From an uncultured Prevotellaceae bacterium (GTDB lineage: Bacteria; Bacteroidota; Bacteroidia; Bacteroidales; Bacteroidaceae), in NCBI GenBank assembly GCA_947166155.1, contig CAMVDC010000007.1:1-40631 (forward strand): a stretch of 40,631 nucleotides of DNA, written 5' to 3'. Shown here one piece after another: positions 34,095-40,631 of the stretch. The notes under the pieces are model-generated. The model made no database searches and was not told the origin of the DNA. It saw nothing but the letters and a program-made list of their open reading frames with translations. A program made the position numbers and the translations under genes. Numbering within the stretch: position 1 is the first letter of the stretch; every line of letters starts with the position of its first letter.

Positions 34095-34126
34095 TTTGGT
34101 CAGTTCATAAAATAGTCGTACCTTTG
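34095..34126 (+). promoter_or_regulatory. tRNA operon promoter
   Basis: TTTG (34095-34098) and TACCTTTG (34119-34126) with 20-bp spacing match both consensus elements. The tRNA starts about 34 bp downstream. Confidence 0.8.
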
Positions 34127-34159
34127 CACTCGCTTTCGGAAATGAAAGCCATGAAGACT

Positions 34160-34232
34160 CGGGGTATAGCGCAGTTGGTAGCGTTCCTGGTTTGGGACCA
34201 GGCGGTCGCGTGTTCGAGTCACGCTGCCCCGA
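34160..34232 (+). tRNA. tRNA-Pro(TGG)
   Basis: The acceptor stem pairs CGGGGTA with TGCCCCG. The anticodon stem CCTGG/CCAGG encloses loop TTTGGGA with anticodon TGG. The T-arm is GCGTG, loop TTCGAGT, then CACGC. The discriminator is A and CCA is not encoded, as usual in this phylum. Confidence 0.96.
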
Positions 34233-34269
34233 CAATCAACGAGCGGAATCCGCCTAAGGATTTCTTCGA

Positions 34270-34344
34270 GGGCGCTTAGCTCAGCTGGTTCAGAGCGTCT
34301 GCCTTACAAGCAGAGGGTCGGCGGTTCGAATCCGTCAGCGCCCA
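34270..34344 (+). tRNA. tRNA-Val(TAC)
   Basis: The acceptor stem pairs GGGCGCT with AGCGCCC. The anticodon stem TCTGC/GCAGA has loop CTTACAA, anticodon TAC. The T-arm contains GGTTCGAATCC. The discriminator is A and CCA is not encoded. It is 37 bp after tRNA-Pro and shares its promoter. Confidence 0.96.
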
Positions 34345-34350
34345 CACAGG

Positions 34351-34380
34351 AAGAGAGATTGACACGTCAATCTCTTTATT
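34351..34380 (+). terminator. tRNA operon terminator
   Basis: AGAGATTGA pairs with TCAATCTCT around loop CACG, followed by TTATTTG. Confidence 0.8.
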
Positions 34381-34408
34381 TGTTTATAACCATAATCAGA
34401 CATGCCGT

Positions 34409-34741
34409 ATGAACGACTGGAAAGACCGACTGGGCGTGGTGTTTTCCACCAATCCCGACTACAACTACGAGACACAAGCCGACGAAGAGCCCGACACACT
34501 GCCCAAGAACCGACAGCGACTGAGGGTGAGCATCGAGAAAAACGGCCGCGGAGGCAAGGTGGTGACGCTGGTGAAGGGGTTTGTAGGCACAGCCGACGAC
34601 CTGAAGGAAGTGGGGCGTATGCTCAAGAGCCGCTGTGGAGTGGGTGGCAGTGTGAAGGATGGCGAGGTGATAATACAAGGCCAGCTGAAGGAAAAAGTCA
34701 TAAAGGTGTTGAAGGACGAGGGCTATTCCGACGTGAAATGA
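34409..34741 (+). CDS. SUI1/YciH-family translation factor
   Basis: Small (110-residue) homologue of eukaryotic initiation factor 1. The SUI1 domain covers about 35-108: GRGGKVVTLVKGFVG, LKEVGRMLKSRCGVGGSVKDGEVIIQG and a C-terminal helix. The E. coli homologue YciH affects start-site fidelity and acts as a translation inhibitor under stress; the role here is inferred. The start is the ATG at 34409; another ATG at 34402 is out of frame. It has no clear promoter of its own other than the tRNA unit 65 bp upstream, past a terminator. Confidence 0.88.
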   Translation: MNDWKDRLGVVFSTNPDYNYETQADEEPDTLPKNRQRLRVSIEKNGRGGKVVTLVKGFVGTADDLKEVGRMLKSRCGVGGSVKDGEVIIQGQLKEKVIKVLKDEGYSDVK

Positions 34742-34800
34742 CACTGCTCTCCGACGTGTCTGAAAGCCTACGTTGATAATCAAGCAAATACATTCTCAAG

Positions 34801-34887
34801 CCGTCCCCTGTGCTTGAGAAAGTCGTCCCCCGTGCAGGGGACGACCGTTTTCTGCACGAAGTACGACCGTCCCCCGCACGGGGGACG
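34801..34887. repeat. Repeated GTCCCC hairpins upstream of parA
   Basis: Two G/C hairpins occur: CGTCCCC/GGGGACG at 34824-34843 and CGTCCCCCG/CGGGGGACG at 34868-34887, the latter with a 2-nt loop. A half copy (CCGTCCCCTG) is at 34801-34810. They directly precede the 22-bp array. They may terminate the SUI1 transcript or be part of the repetitive region. Confidence 0.75.
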
Positions 34888-34889
34888 AC

Positions 34890-35012
34890 CCGAAAGGCCG
34901 CAGTCGCAGTGCCGAAAGGCCGCAGTCGCAGTGCCGAACGACCGCAGTCGCAGTGCCGAAAGGCCGCAGTCGCAGTGCTGAAAGGCCGCAGTCGCAGTGC
35001 CGAACGACCGCG
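34890..35012. repeat. 22-bp array upstream of parA: five units plus a partial
   Basis: Units begin at 34890, 34912, 34934, 34956, 34978 and 35000 (partial). Each unit reads CCGAAAGGCCG or CCGAACGACCG, then CAGTCGCAGTG; CGCAGT is itself doubled inside the unit. Units 1, 2 and 4 are identical. The array ends about 115 bp before the parA promoter. The sequence is unrelated to the GTGCGCA arrays, but the period is the same. Confidence 0.94.
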
Positions 35013-35126
35013 GGCATTTTCTTTCATAGTCGCACTCATGTATAAAAACCGAGGCGAAAGATGAATAATGCAGTCGTAAATATGCATTCTTTCGCACTTT
35101 CGTTTTCGTGTTCATTCATTTTTTCG

Positions 35127-35134
35127 TAACTTTG
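35127..35134 (+). promoter_or_regulatory. parA promoter -7 box
   Basis: TAACTTTG lies 19 bp before the parA ATG. The -33 element is not clear. The preceding 35013-35126 shows nothing else. Confidence 0.6.
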
Positions 35135-35153
35135 CAATTCAAATTCCAAAAGC

Positions 35154-35885
35154 ATGATGAGCGTAGGACGCAGGCACACGATAGCATTGGTGAATCAGCA
35201 CAGCGGAGTGGGAAAAACCACGTCGGCGATAGGGCTGGCACAGGTTTTGGCTCGTGTGTGGCGCCAGCGAGTGCTGTTGGTGGATGCCGATCCGCTTTCG
35301 TCGCTTACCGAACGGCTCGATGTCGCTACGGCCGCTCGCCCTTTGCTCGACGACTGCATGCTTGGGCGCGCCACTGCCCACCAGTGCCTTGTGGCTGTAG
35401 GCGATGGAATCGACCTGCTGCCATGCAGTGCAGGGCTCGTGGGTTTCGAGCTTGAAGCCATCAATCGCGACAACCGTGCTTTGGTGCTCCGACAGGTGTT
35501 GGAGCCTCTCGTGCAGGATTACGACCACATCGTGATCGATACTCCGGCATCGCTCGGACAGCTCACCGTCAATGCATTGGCTGCTGCCGACGAACTGATC
35601 ATCCCGCTCCGCTGCGACTATTTCGCGAGCGAGGGCATGGCTGAACTGCTGAGCTTTGTGACCAAGATTAGAGCCGGAATCAATCCCGCCCTCAACCTCT
35701 GCACACTGCTTGCAACCCATGTAATCGACGGGTCGCGCTACGCGCAGCGCAACATGGCCGAGATTCGCAAGGTGTATGGGCCGCTGGTGGCCGATGCGGT
35801 AATCAGCGAAGGCGGCGACATGATGAAATGCTACGAGCTGTTGGTGGAGGAACTGAAATCAAAAAGAAGTCATAAGCACAGATGA
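35154..35885 (+). CDS. parA: ParA/Soj-family chromosome partitioning ATPase
   Basis: Walker-type ATPase that normally segregates the origin region with ParB and parS. The 243-residue protein shows a deviant P-loop at 16-22, reading HSGVGKT instead of KGGVGKT. Further motifs are LLVDADP and VIDTPASLGQLTVNALAAADELI. The phosphate-binding Lys21 is present, but the signature first Lys is replaced by His16. The next gene overlaps by 4 bp (ATGA) and is the DUF5683 protein, not parB. In the related Bacteroidales that I recall, parB lies between them. No ParB-like frame is visible in the window. Confidence 0.85.
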   Translation: MMSVGRRHTIALVNQHSGVGKTTSAIGLAQVLARVWRQRVLLVDADPLSSLTERLDVATAARPLLDDCMLGRATAHQCLVAVGDGIDLLPCSAGLVGFELEAINRDNRALVLRQVLEPLVQDYDHIVIDTPASLGQLTVNALAAADELIIPLRCDYFASEGMAELLSFVTKIRAGINPALNLCTLLATHVIDGSRYAQRNMAEIRKVYGPLVADAVISEGGDMMKCYELLVEELKSKRSHKHR

Positions 35886-36718
35886 AACATATTGCACACA
35901 TATTCCGACTTATTGCGTTTGCGACCCTCGTGGTCGTGAGCGGTGGTGATGTGTGGGCGCAAGACACCATACAGAGCCGTGTGCCGAAAGCGCAGATACG
36001 GCGTCAACTGATGGTGGCAACAGCTGCCGACTCGGTCGCAGCCGCTGGCGGGCCGGCATCCGCCACTATGGCCGACTCGATAAAAGCCGACACTACGTCG
36101 GCGTTTGCCGATGTATCGACCGACACACTGCGTCTCTCGATGCTCAATGTCGAGCTGCCACAAGCTTCCGACGTGGCTTCAGCCTTGCAACAAGAGTCGA
36201 AGCAATTCATCCCCGACCCCAAGAAAGCCATGTGGCTCGCCATCGTGTTTCCCGGTGGCGGCCAAATCTACAACCGCAAATACTGGAAGTTGCCCCTCAT
36301 CTACGGCGGTTTCCTGGGTTGCGTATATGCCCTCAACTGGAACAACATGATGTATCGCGACTACTCGCAGGCCTATATCGACATCATGGACTCCGACCCC
36401 GCGACCAAGAGCTACGAGAATTTCGTGCCCCGCGGCTATGATATCAACCGCAACCTGACACGTGTGCAAGACCTTTTCCGCCGCAAGAAGAACTACTACC
36501 GCCGCTATCGCGACCTGAGCATGTTTATCATGATAGGCGTGTATGCCCTCTCGATAGTCGATGCATACGTTGATGCCGAGCTCTCGAGCTTCGACATCAG
36601 CCGCGAACTCTCGATGAAAGTGCGCCCATCAATCATCACCGCCGAGAAATACGAGATGGCTCAGCGCGGCTCGCTGGCCACACAGTCGTACGGTGTGAGA
36701 TGCAGCGTGAACTTCTGA
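35882..36718 (+). CDS. DUF5683 exported/membrane protein
   Basis: Conserved Bacteroidota protein of unknown function, 278 residues. A signal peptide ends near VWAQ (27). An Ala/Ser/Thr-rich low-complexity stretch covers about 45-85. The conserved block begins FIPDPKKAMWLAIVFPGGGQIYNRKYWKLPLIYGG (about 108-142), with one or two membrane segments there and another near 214-230 (LSMFIMIGVYALSIVDAYVDA). It overlaps parA and lies 39 bp before relA/spoT, consistent with the usual cluster apart from missing parB and mltD. Confidence 0.82.
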   Translation: MKHIAHIFRLIAFATLVVVSGGDVWAQDTIQSRVPKAQIRRQLMVATAADSVAAAGGPASATMADSIKADTTSAFADVSTDTLRLSMLNVELPQASDVASALQQESKQFIPDPKKAMWLAIVFPGGGQIYNRKYWKLPLIYGGFLGCVYALNWNNMMYRDYSQAYIDIMDSDPATKSYENFVPRGYDINRNLTRVQDLFRRKKNYYRRYRDLSMFIMIGVYALSIVDAYVDAELSSFDISRELSMKVRPSIITAEKYEMAQRGSLATQSYGVRCSVNF

Positions 36719-36757
36719 TAACCGGATACTTAAACCACATCGTATTACAGCCCAACC

Positions 36758-39010
36758 ATGAACGAAGACAACAACAAGGACCTGCAAGAGGAACAGATGG
36801 TCGACGATGCCTTCCAACACCTCATTGACTCATACCTGCAGACAAAGCATCGCAAGAAGGTAGACATCATACGCAAGGCATTCAACTTCGCACGCCTGGC
36901 GCACAAGGGGGTGCGCCGACTATCGGGCGAACCCTACATCATGCACCCCATTGCCGTGGCACAGATAGTGTGCAGCGAGATAGGGCTGGGATCTACGTCG
37001 ATATGTTCGGCATTGCTACACGATGTGGTCGAAGATACCGACTACACCGTCGAGGACATCGAAAACATGTTCGGACCCAAGATAGCGCAGATAGTCGACG
37101 GACTGACCAAGATATCGGGTGGAATATTCGGCGAGCATGCATCGGCACAAGCCGAGAACTTCAAGAAACTGCTGCTCACCATGAACGACGACATACGAGT
37201 CATCCTGATAAAGATGGCCGACCGCCTGCACAACATGCGCACACTGGGGTCACAACCGGCCAACAAGCGCTACAAGATATCGGGCGAAACACTCTACATC
37301 TACGCCCCGCTGGCCAACCGCCTTGGCCTCAACACCATCAAGTCGGAGCTCGAAAACCTAAGCTTCAAGTATGAGCACCCCGACGAATATGCAGCAATCA
37401 TAAAGAAACTCGAAGCCACCGAAAACGAGCGCAACACCGTGTTCGACGAGTTTACGGCACCCATCCGCACCCAACTCGACGCTATGGGCATCGAATACGA
37501 AATCAAGGCCCGCATCAAGTCGCCTTACTCCATCTGGAGCAAGATGCAGACAAAACACATACCGTTTGAGGAAATCTACGACATACTGGCCGTGCGTATC
37601 GTGTTCAAACCCCGCAAGGGAATAGCCGAACGCAACGAATGCTTCAACATCTACGTGGCACTCACGCAAATCTACTCGTCACACCCCGACCGCTTCCGCG
37701 ACTGGATAACACACCCCAAGGCCAACGGCTACAAGGCACTCCACGTCACACTCATGTCGAAGAAAGGCGAATGGATCGAAGTGCAGATACGAAGCGAATA
37801 CATGGACGAAATAGCCGAGAAAGGCTTTGCTGCCCACTGGAAGTACAAAGAAGGCAATGTCGACGGCGGTCAGGAAGAGACCGAACTCGACAAATGGCTC
37901 GTCACCATCAAGGAAATACTCGACGACCCACAGCCCGATGCCATGGACTTCCTCGACACCATAAAGCTCAACCTCTATGCATCCGAGATTTTCGTCTTCA
38001 CACCAAAAGGCGAAATACGCATACTGCCCACAGGCGCAACAGCACTCGACTTTGCTTTCTCCATACACACCGTAGTGGGAACACACTGCATCGGAGCCAA
38101 GGTAAACCACAAACTGGTGCCGATGACCTACAAACTGCAGAGCGGCGACCAGGTGGAGATACTCGCTTCGAGCAAGTCGACCGTCAACCGCGAATGGCTC
38201 AACATAGCCACCACTGCCAAGGCAACAACCAAAATCCTTGCTGCCGTGCGTAAGGAAGAACGAGCCATGCGCAAACAAGGCGACGAGATGCTCACACAGT
38301 TCCTTGCAAAACACGAACTGGTGAAAGACTCGGCAAATATCGACAAACTGTGTCGTCTGCACTCCATGGCCAAACCCGACGACCTCTATCTGGCCATCGG
38401 ACAAGGCAACATAGTGCTGGGCAACGACGACGAATCGCGCCTGAAAGAAAAAGCAGGAGGGCGAACATGGAACCGCATCCTGTCCTTCGGCCGCAAGAAG
38501 AACGCCAAGGAAAAGGAGGCCGACACATCGACTGCAGCCAACACCATGCCAACCTACGACAAGAAGAAGCCCATCGTGGTGTCGGAGTCGGTCATAGGTC
38601 AGCATTTCCATCTGTCAACTTGCTGCTCGCCAATCCCTGGCGATTCAATTATGGCATACCAAGACACGACAGGCGATATATACATACACCAGCTGAAGTG
38701 CCCCGTGGCGCTGAGACTGAAAGCCAACTCGGGCAACCGCCTCTACGATGCCAAATGGAACATGGCAGGCACGCAGCAGTTCATAGCATCAATCAAAATC
38801 AATGGTGTGGACAAGGTCGGGATGTTGAACCAAATAACACAGGTGGTGTCGCAGACACTCAATGTCAACATCCGCAAGTTGGAAATCGAGGCACGCGATG
38901 GCATATTCGAGGGAACCATCATCCTCTACGTGCATAGCACCAGCGAACTGCAAACCATTGTCAAGGACCTGAAGAAAATACCAAACATAAAACAAGTGAC
39001 TCGCATATAG
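36758..39010 (+). CDS. RelA/SpoT bifunctional (p)ppGpp synthetase/hydrolase
   Basis: Long RSH protein of 750 residues controlling the stringent response. The HD hydrolase domain (about 40-190) has HPIAVAQI, ALLHDVVEDT and MADRLHNMRTL, so hydrolysis looks possible. The synthetase domain (about 240-360) has RIKSPYSIWSKM, DILAVRIVF and NGYKALH. The TGS domain is near 405-465 (IFVFTPKGEIRILPTGATALDFAFSIH). A C-terminal ACT domain covers about 670-750. All domains are present, as in Rel/SpoT. The stop codon lies inside the loop of the terminator hairpin. Confidence 0.95.
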   Translation: MNEDNNKDLQEEQMVDDAFQHLIDSYLQTKHRKKVDIIRKAFNFARLAHKGVRRLSGEPYIMHPIAVAQIVCSEIGLGSTSICSALLHDVVEDTDYTVEDIENMFGPKIAQIVDGLTKISGGIFGEHASAQAENFKKLLLTMNDDIRVILIKMADRLHNMRTLGSQPANKRYKISGETLYIYAPLANRLGLNTIKSELENLSFKYEHPDEYAAIIKKLEATENERNTVFDEFTAPIRTQLDAMGIEYEIKARIKSPYSIWSKMQTKHIPFEEIYDILAVRIVFKPRKGIAERNECFNIYVALTQIYSSHPDRFRDWITHPKANGYKALHVTLMSKKGEWIEVQIRSEYMDEIAEKGFAAHWKYKEGNVDGGQEETELDKWLVTIKEILDDPQPDAMDFLDTIKLNLYASEIFVFTPKGEIRILPTGATALDFAFSIHTVVGTHCIGAKVNHKLVPMTYKLQSGDQVEILASSKSTVNREWLNIATTAKATTKILAAVRKEERAMRKQGDEMLTQFLAKHELVKDSANIDKLCRLHSMAKPDDLYLAIGQGNIVLGNDDESRLKEKAGGRTWNRILSFGRKKNAKEKEADTSTAANTMPTYDKKKPIVVSESVIGQHFHLSTCCSPIPGDSIMAYQDTTGDIYIHQLKCPVALRLKANSGNRLYDAKWNMAGTQQFIASIKINGVDKVGMLNQITQVVSQTLNVNIRKLEIEARDGIFEGTIILYVHSTSELQTIVKDLKKIPNIKQVTRI

Positions 39011-39030
39011 ATTGCGAGTCACTTGTTTTT
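38992..39030. terminator. Bidirectional terminator overlapping the relA/spoT 3' end
   Basis: ACAAGTGACTCGCA pairs perfectly with TGCGAGTCACTTGT around a 7-nt loop that contains the TAG stop, followed by TTTTTT. It serves the convergent GH3 gene as well. Confidence 0.9.
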
Positions 39031-40631
39031 TCACACTTTCAGTTTCACCTTACCCGCTATGTCGCGGCTCGACGTACCTACGTATATGGTGAATGTGCCG
39101 GGTTCTAAGCGCCATGCGTGAGTCGTCTCGTCGTAGAACTGCAGGTCTTGGTCGCTGATGTCGAAGCTCAGCTGCTGGTTTTCACCTGGCTTCAGCCCCA
39201 CCTTCTTGAAGTGCTTCAGTTCCTTCATGGGGCGGAGCACCGAGGCTTCATCGTCGCCTACATATACCTGCACCACCTCCTTGCCTTCGCATGCACCGGT
39301 GTTCTCCACATTGAGGGTCAGTGTGCGGCCGCTCAGTTTCACGTTCGAGATGCGGAATGTGGTGTAGCTCAACCCGTAGCCGAAGGGGAAGAGCACCTGC
39401 AACTTCTTGGTGTCGAACCACCGATAGCCCACCAATACATCCTCCTTATATACTTCTGTGCCGTTCACCCCGGGGTATGCCTCGGGACCAAACGAGTGTG
39501 CACCGCAGTCGCTCAGACGGATAGGGTAGGAGAATGGCAACTTGCCCGACGGACATGCTACGCCCGCCACGATGTCGGCCACGATGTCGCCTGCGTCGCT
39601 ACCCAGATACCATGCATGCAGTATTGCCGGCATGCGCTTCACCTCGGGCAGCTCGATGGCATTACCGCTCATCAGCACTGTGATGATGTGTGGGTTGACA
39701 TCGAGCAGTGCGCTGAGCAGTTCGTTTTGCCCAAACGGCAGAGCCATGTCCTTGCGGTCGCGGCTTTCGCAGTCTTGTCCCTCCTCTTTGTTCAGTCCGC
39801 CCACATAAACGATGATGCTGGCGTTGCGGGCTTTCTCTATTGCTTCGGCTCTCAGACTCTCGGCTTGCTGGGCATTGATGCTATAGCCTTGAGCGTAATC
39901 CACCTTGCTGCCATAGCGGTCCTTGAAAGCTTTCAGCACCGATGTCTCGTGTTGTGGGTTCAGTTCCGACGACTGTCCGCCATGCGACAGCACACGTGTA
40001 GCGTTGTCGCCTACGATGAGTATCGACTCATACTGCGATGCATCCATCGGCAGCAGTGGACTCTTGCCCACTTTGTTGTTCTGAAGCAACACCACACCCT
40101 CGTTGCCAATCTGGCGCACGATGCGCGAGTGAGCCTCGAAGTCTTGGTTGCCAAATGTGGTGCGACCGTTCATTGCGGTGCGGAAGATGAGTCGGAGCAC
40201 ACGACGGGCCTTGTCGTTGACAAGCGATTCGGGGTATGTGCCGTTCTGTAGTCCTGCGAGGAAATCGAGTCCCAGGTAGCTGTCGTCAAATCGGAATTGA
40301 CGTCCGCTTATACCTTTATCCGGTCGGCTCGAGGTGCCCATCTCGATGTCGAGACCGTTGAGCGCAGCTTCGCGAGCGTTGTGAGCACCGTCCCAGTCGG
40401 ACAGTACAGCACCGTCGAAGCCCCATTCGCCCTTCAGTATTTCCTGCAGCGTGTAGTGGTTGTGGCATGCATGTGTGCCTCGTATCTTGTTGTATGCACC
40501 CATGATTGACCACACACCGGCTTCGGTCACCGCTGCCTTGAATGCGGGCAGATATATTTCGCGCAGTGCTCGCTCGCTCACTTCCACGCTCACCCCCATG
40601 CGGTTGGTCTCCTGGTTGTTGAGGCAGTAGT
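39031..40631 (-). CDS. Glycoside hydrolase family 3 beta-glycosidase (5' end missing)
   Basis: The C-terminal 533 or so residues of a GH3 enzyme; the frame continues past the right edge (the window's last codons read YCLNNQETNR, a conserved GH3 stretch). The nucleophile Asp is in GFDGAVLSDWDGAHN. The alpha/beta sandwich domain follows with NEGVVLLQN and SGNAIELP. A C-terminal fibronectin-III-like domain has PFGYGLSYTTF and VQVYVGDDEASVLRPMKELK. It probably releases glucose or xylose from beta-linked oligosaccharides in the periplasm; exact specificity is not readable. The stop abuts the relA/spoT terminator. Confidence 0.93.
   Translation of the reverse strand, partial: YCLNNQETNRMGVSVEVSERALREIYLPAFKAAVTEAGVWSIMGAYNKIRGTHACHNHYTLQEILKGEWGFDGAVLSDWDGAHNAREAALNGLDIEMGTSSRPDKGISGRQFRFDDSYLGLDFLAGLQNGTYPESLVNDKARRVLRLIFRTAMNGRTTFGNQDFEAHSRIVRQIGNEGVVLLQNNKVGKSPLLPMDASQYESILIVGDNATRVLSHGGQSSELNPQHETSVLKAFKDRYGSKVDYAQGYSINAQQAESLRAEAIEKARNASIIVYVGGLNKEEGQDCESRDRKDMALPFGQNELLSALLDVNPHIITVLMSGNAIELPEVKRMPAILHAWYLGSDAGDIVADIVAGVACPSGKLPFSYPIRLSDCGAHSFGPEAYPGVNGTEVYKEDVLVGYRWFDTKKLQVLFPFGYGLSYTTFRISNVKLSGRTLTLNVENTGACEGKEVVQVYVGDDEASVLRPMKELKHFKKVGLKPGENQQLSFDISDQDLQFYDETTHAWRLEPGTFTIYVGTSSRDIAGKVKLKV

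Noticed and set aside
34890-35012. Plasmid replication iterons
   Set aside because: No replication initiator gene is nearby and the surroundings are housekeeping chromosome genes.

Overview
The window reads as chromosomal DNA of a member of the Bacteroidales (Bacteroidota), most likely Prevotellaceae, Muribaculaceae or a close relative. The reasons are the -7 promoter motif TAnnTTTG (TAACTTTG, TACCTTTG, TATCTTTG) ahead of many genes, the near absence of Shine-Dalgarno sequences, tRNA genes without encoded CCA, and a gene order built on the Bacteroidales blocks tig / clpP-clpX-recQ / guaB-PPIase-surA-ostA-mutL and parA-DUF5683-relA. I could not search a database, so family names rest on motifs and remembered sequences.

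Layout. 1-697: no gene; a 22-bp-period repeat array running off the left edge, a MITE-like element bounded by TTGTCAT/ATGACAA, and a 9-bp tandem repeat. 698-3849: YbaK/ProX-type deacylase and LptB on the minus strand, divergent from the lipid-transport pair MlaE-MlaF. 4075-5412: trigger factor. 5632-8665 (minus): aldo/keto reductase, amidohydrolase and zinc dehydrogenase, probably a deoxy-sugar oxidation operon. 9218-12546: a polytopic membrane protein and a TolB-like lipoprotein with a haem-type CxxCH. 12645-16846: clpP, clpX, recQ. 17033-19090: a BspA-type leucine-rich-repeat protein and an unknown exported protein. 19486-27839: guaB, two parvulin-type PPIases, an OstA/LptA-like protein, a small membrane protein and mutL. 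28222-29394: an OmpA-family porin with highly-expressed-gene codon use. 29753-33931: an exported hydrolase with a Cys nucleophile, a lipid-anchored flavodoxin (minus) and a CotH-kinase protein with a large Gly/Phe/Pro insertion. 34160-34344: tRNA-Pro(TGG) and tRNA-Val(TAC). 34409-39010: SUI1/YciH-like factor, ParA, DUF5683 protein and RelA/SpoT. 39031-40631 (minus): a GH3 glycosidase cut by the window edge.

How the genes fit together. Much of the window serves the envelope: LptB and the OstA-like protein (LPS export), MlaEF (phospholipid traffic), the parvulins and trigger factor (folding of exported and nascent proteins), and OmpA. ClpXP and RelA/SpoT handle proteolysis and stringent response; RecQ and MutL handle DNA repair; GuaB supplies guanine nucleotides.

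The most unusual feature is between the genes. At least six intergenic regions hold tandem arrays of unrelated sequence with the same 22-bp unit (74-205, 8904-8991, 19175-19284, 29527-29714, 30869-31066, 34890-35012). A further one has a 44-bp unit (6654-6785), which is twice 22, and another has about 21 bp (5472-5560). Three arrays share the core GAGTGCGCA; in some of their units a 12-bp palindrome abuts a 10-bp palindrome. One array begins exactly on a stop codon, and the 44-bp array joins one gene's stop to the next gene's start. Several lie where the usual Bacteroidales gene order is interrupted.
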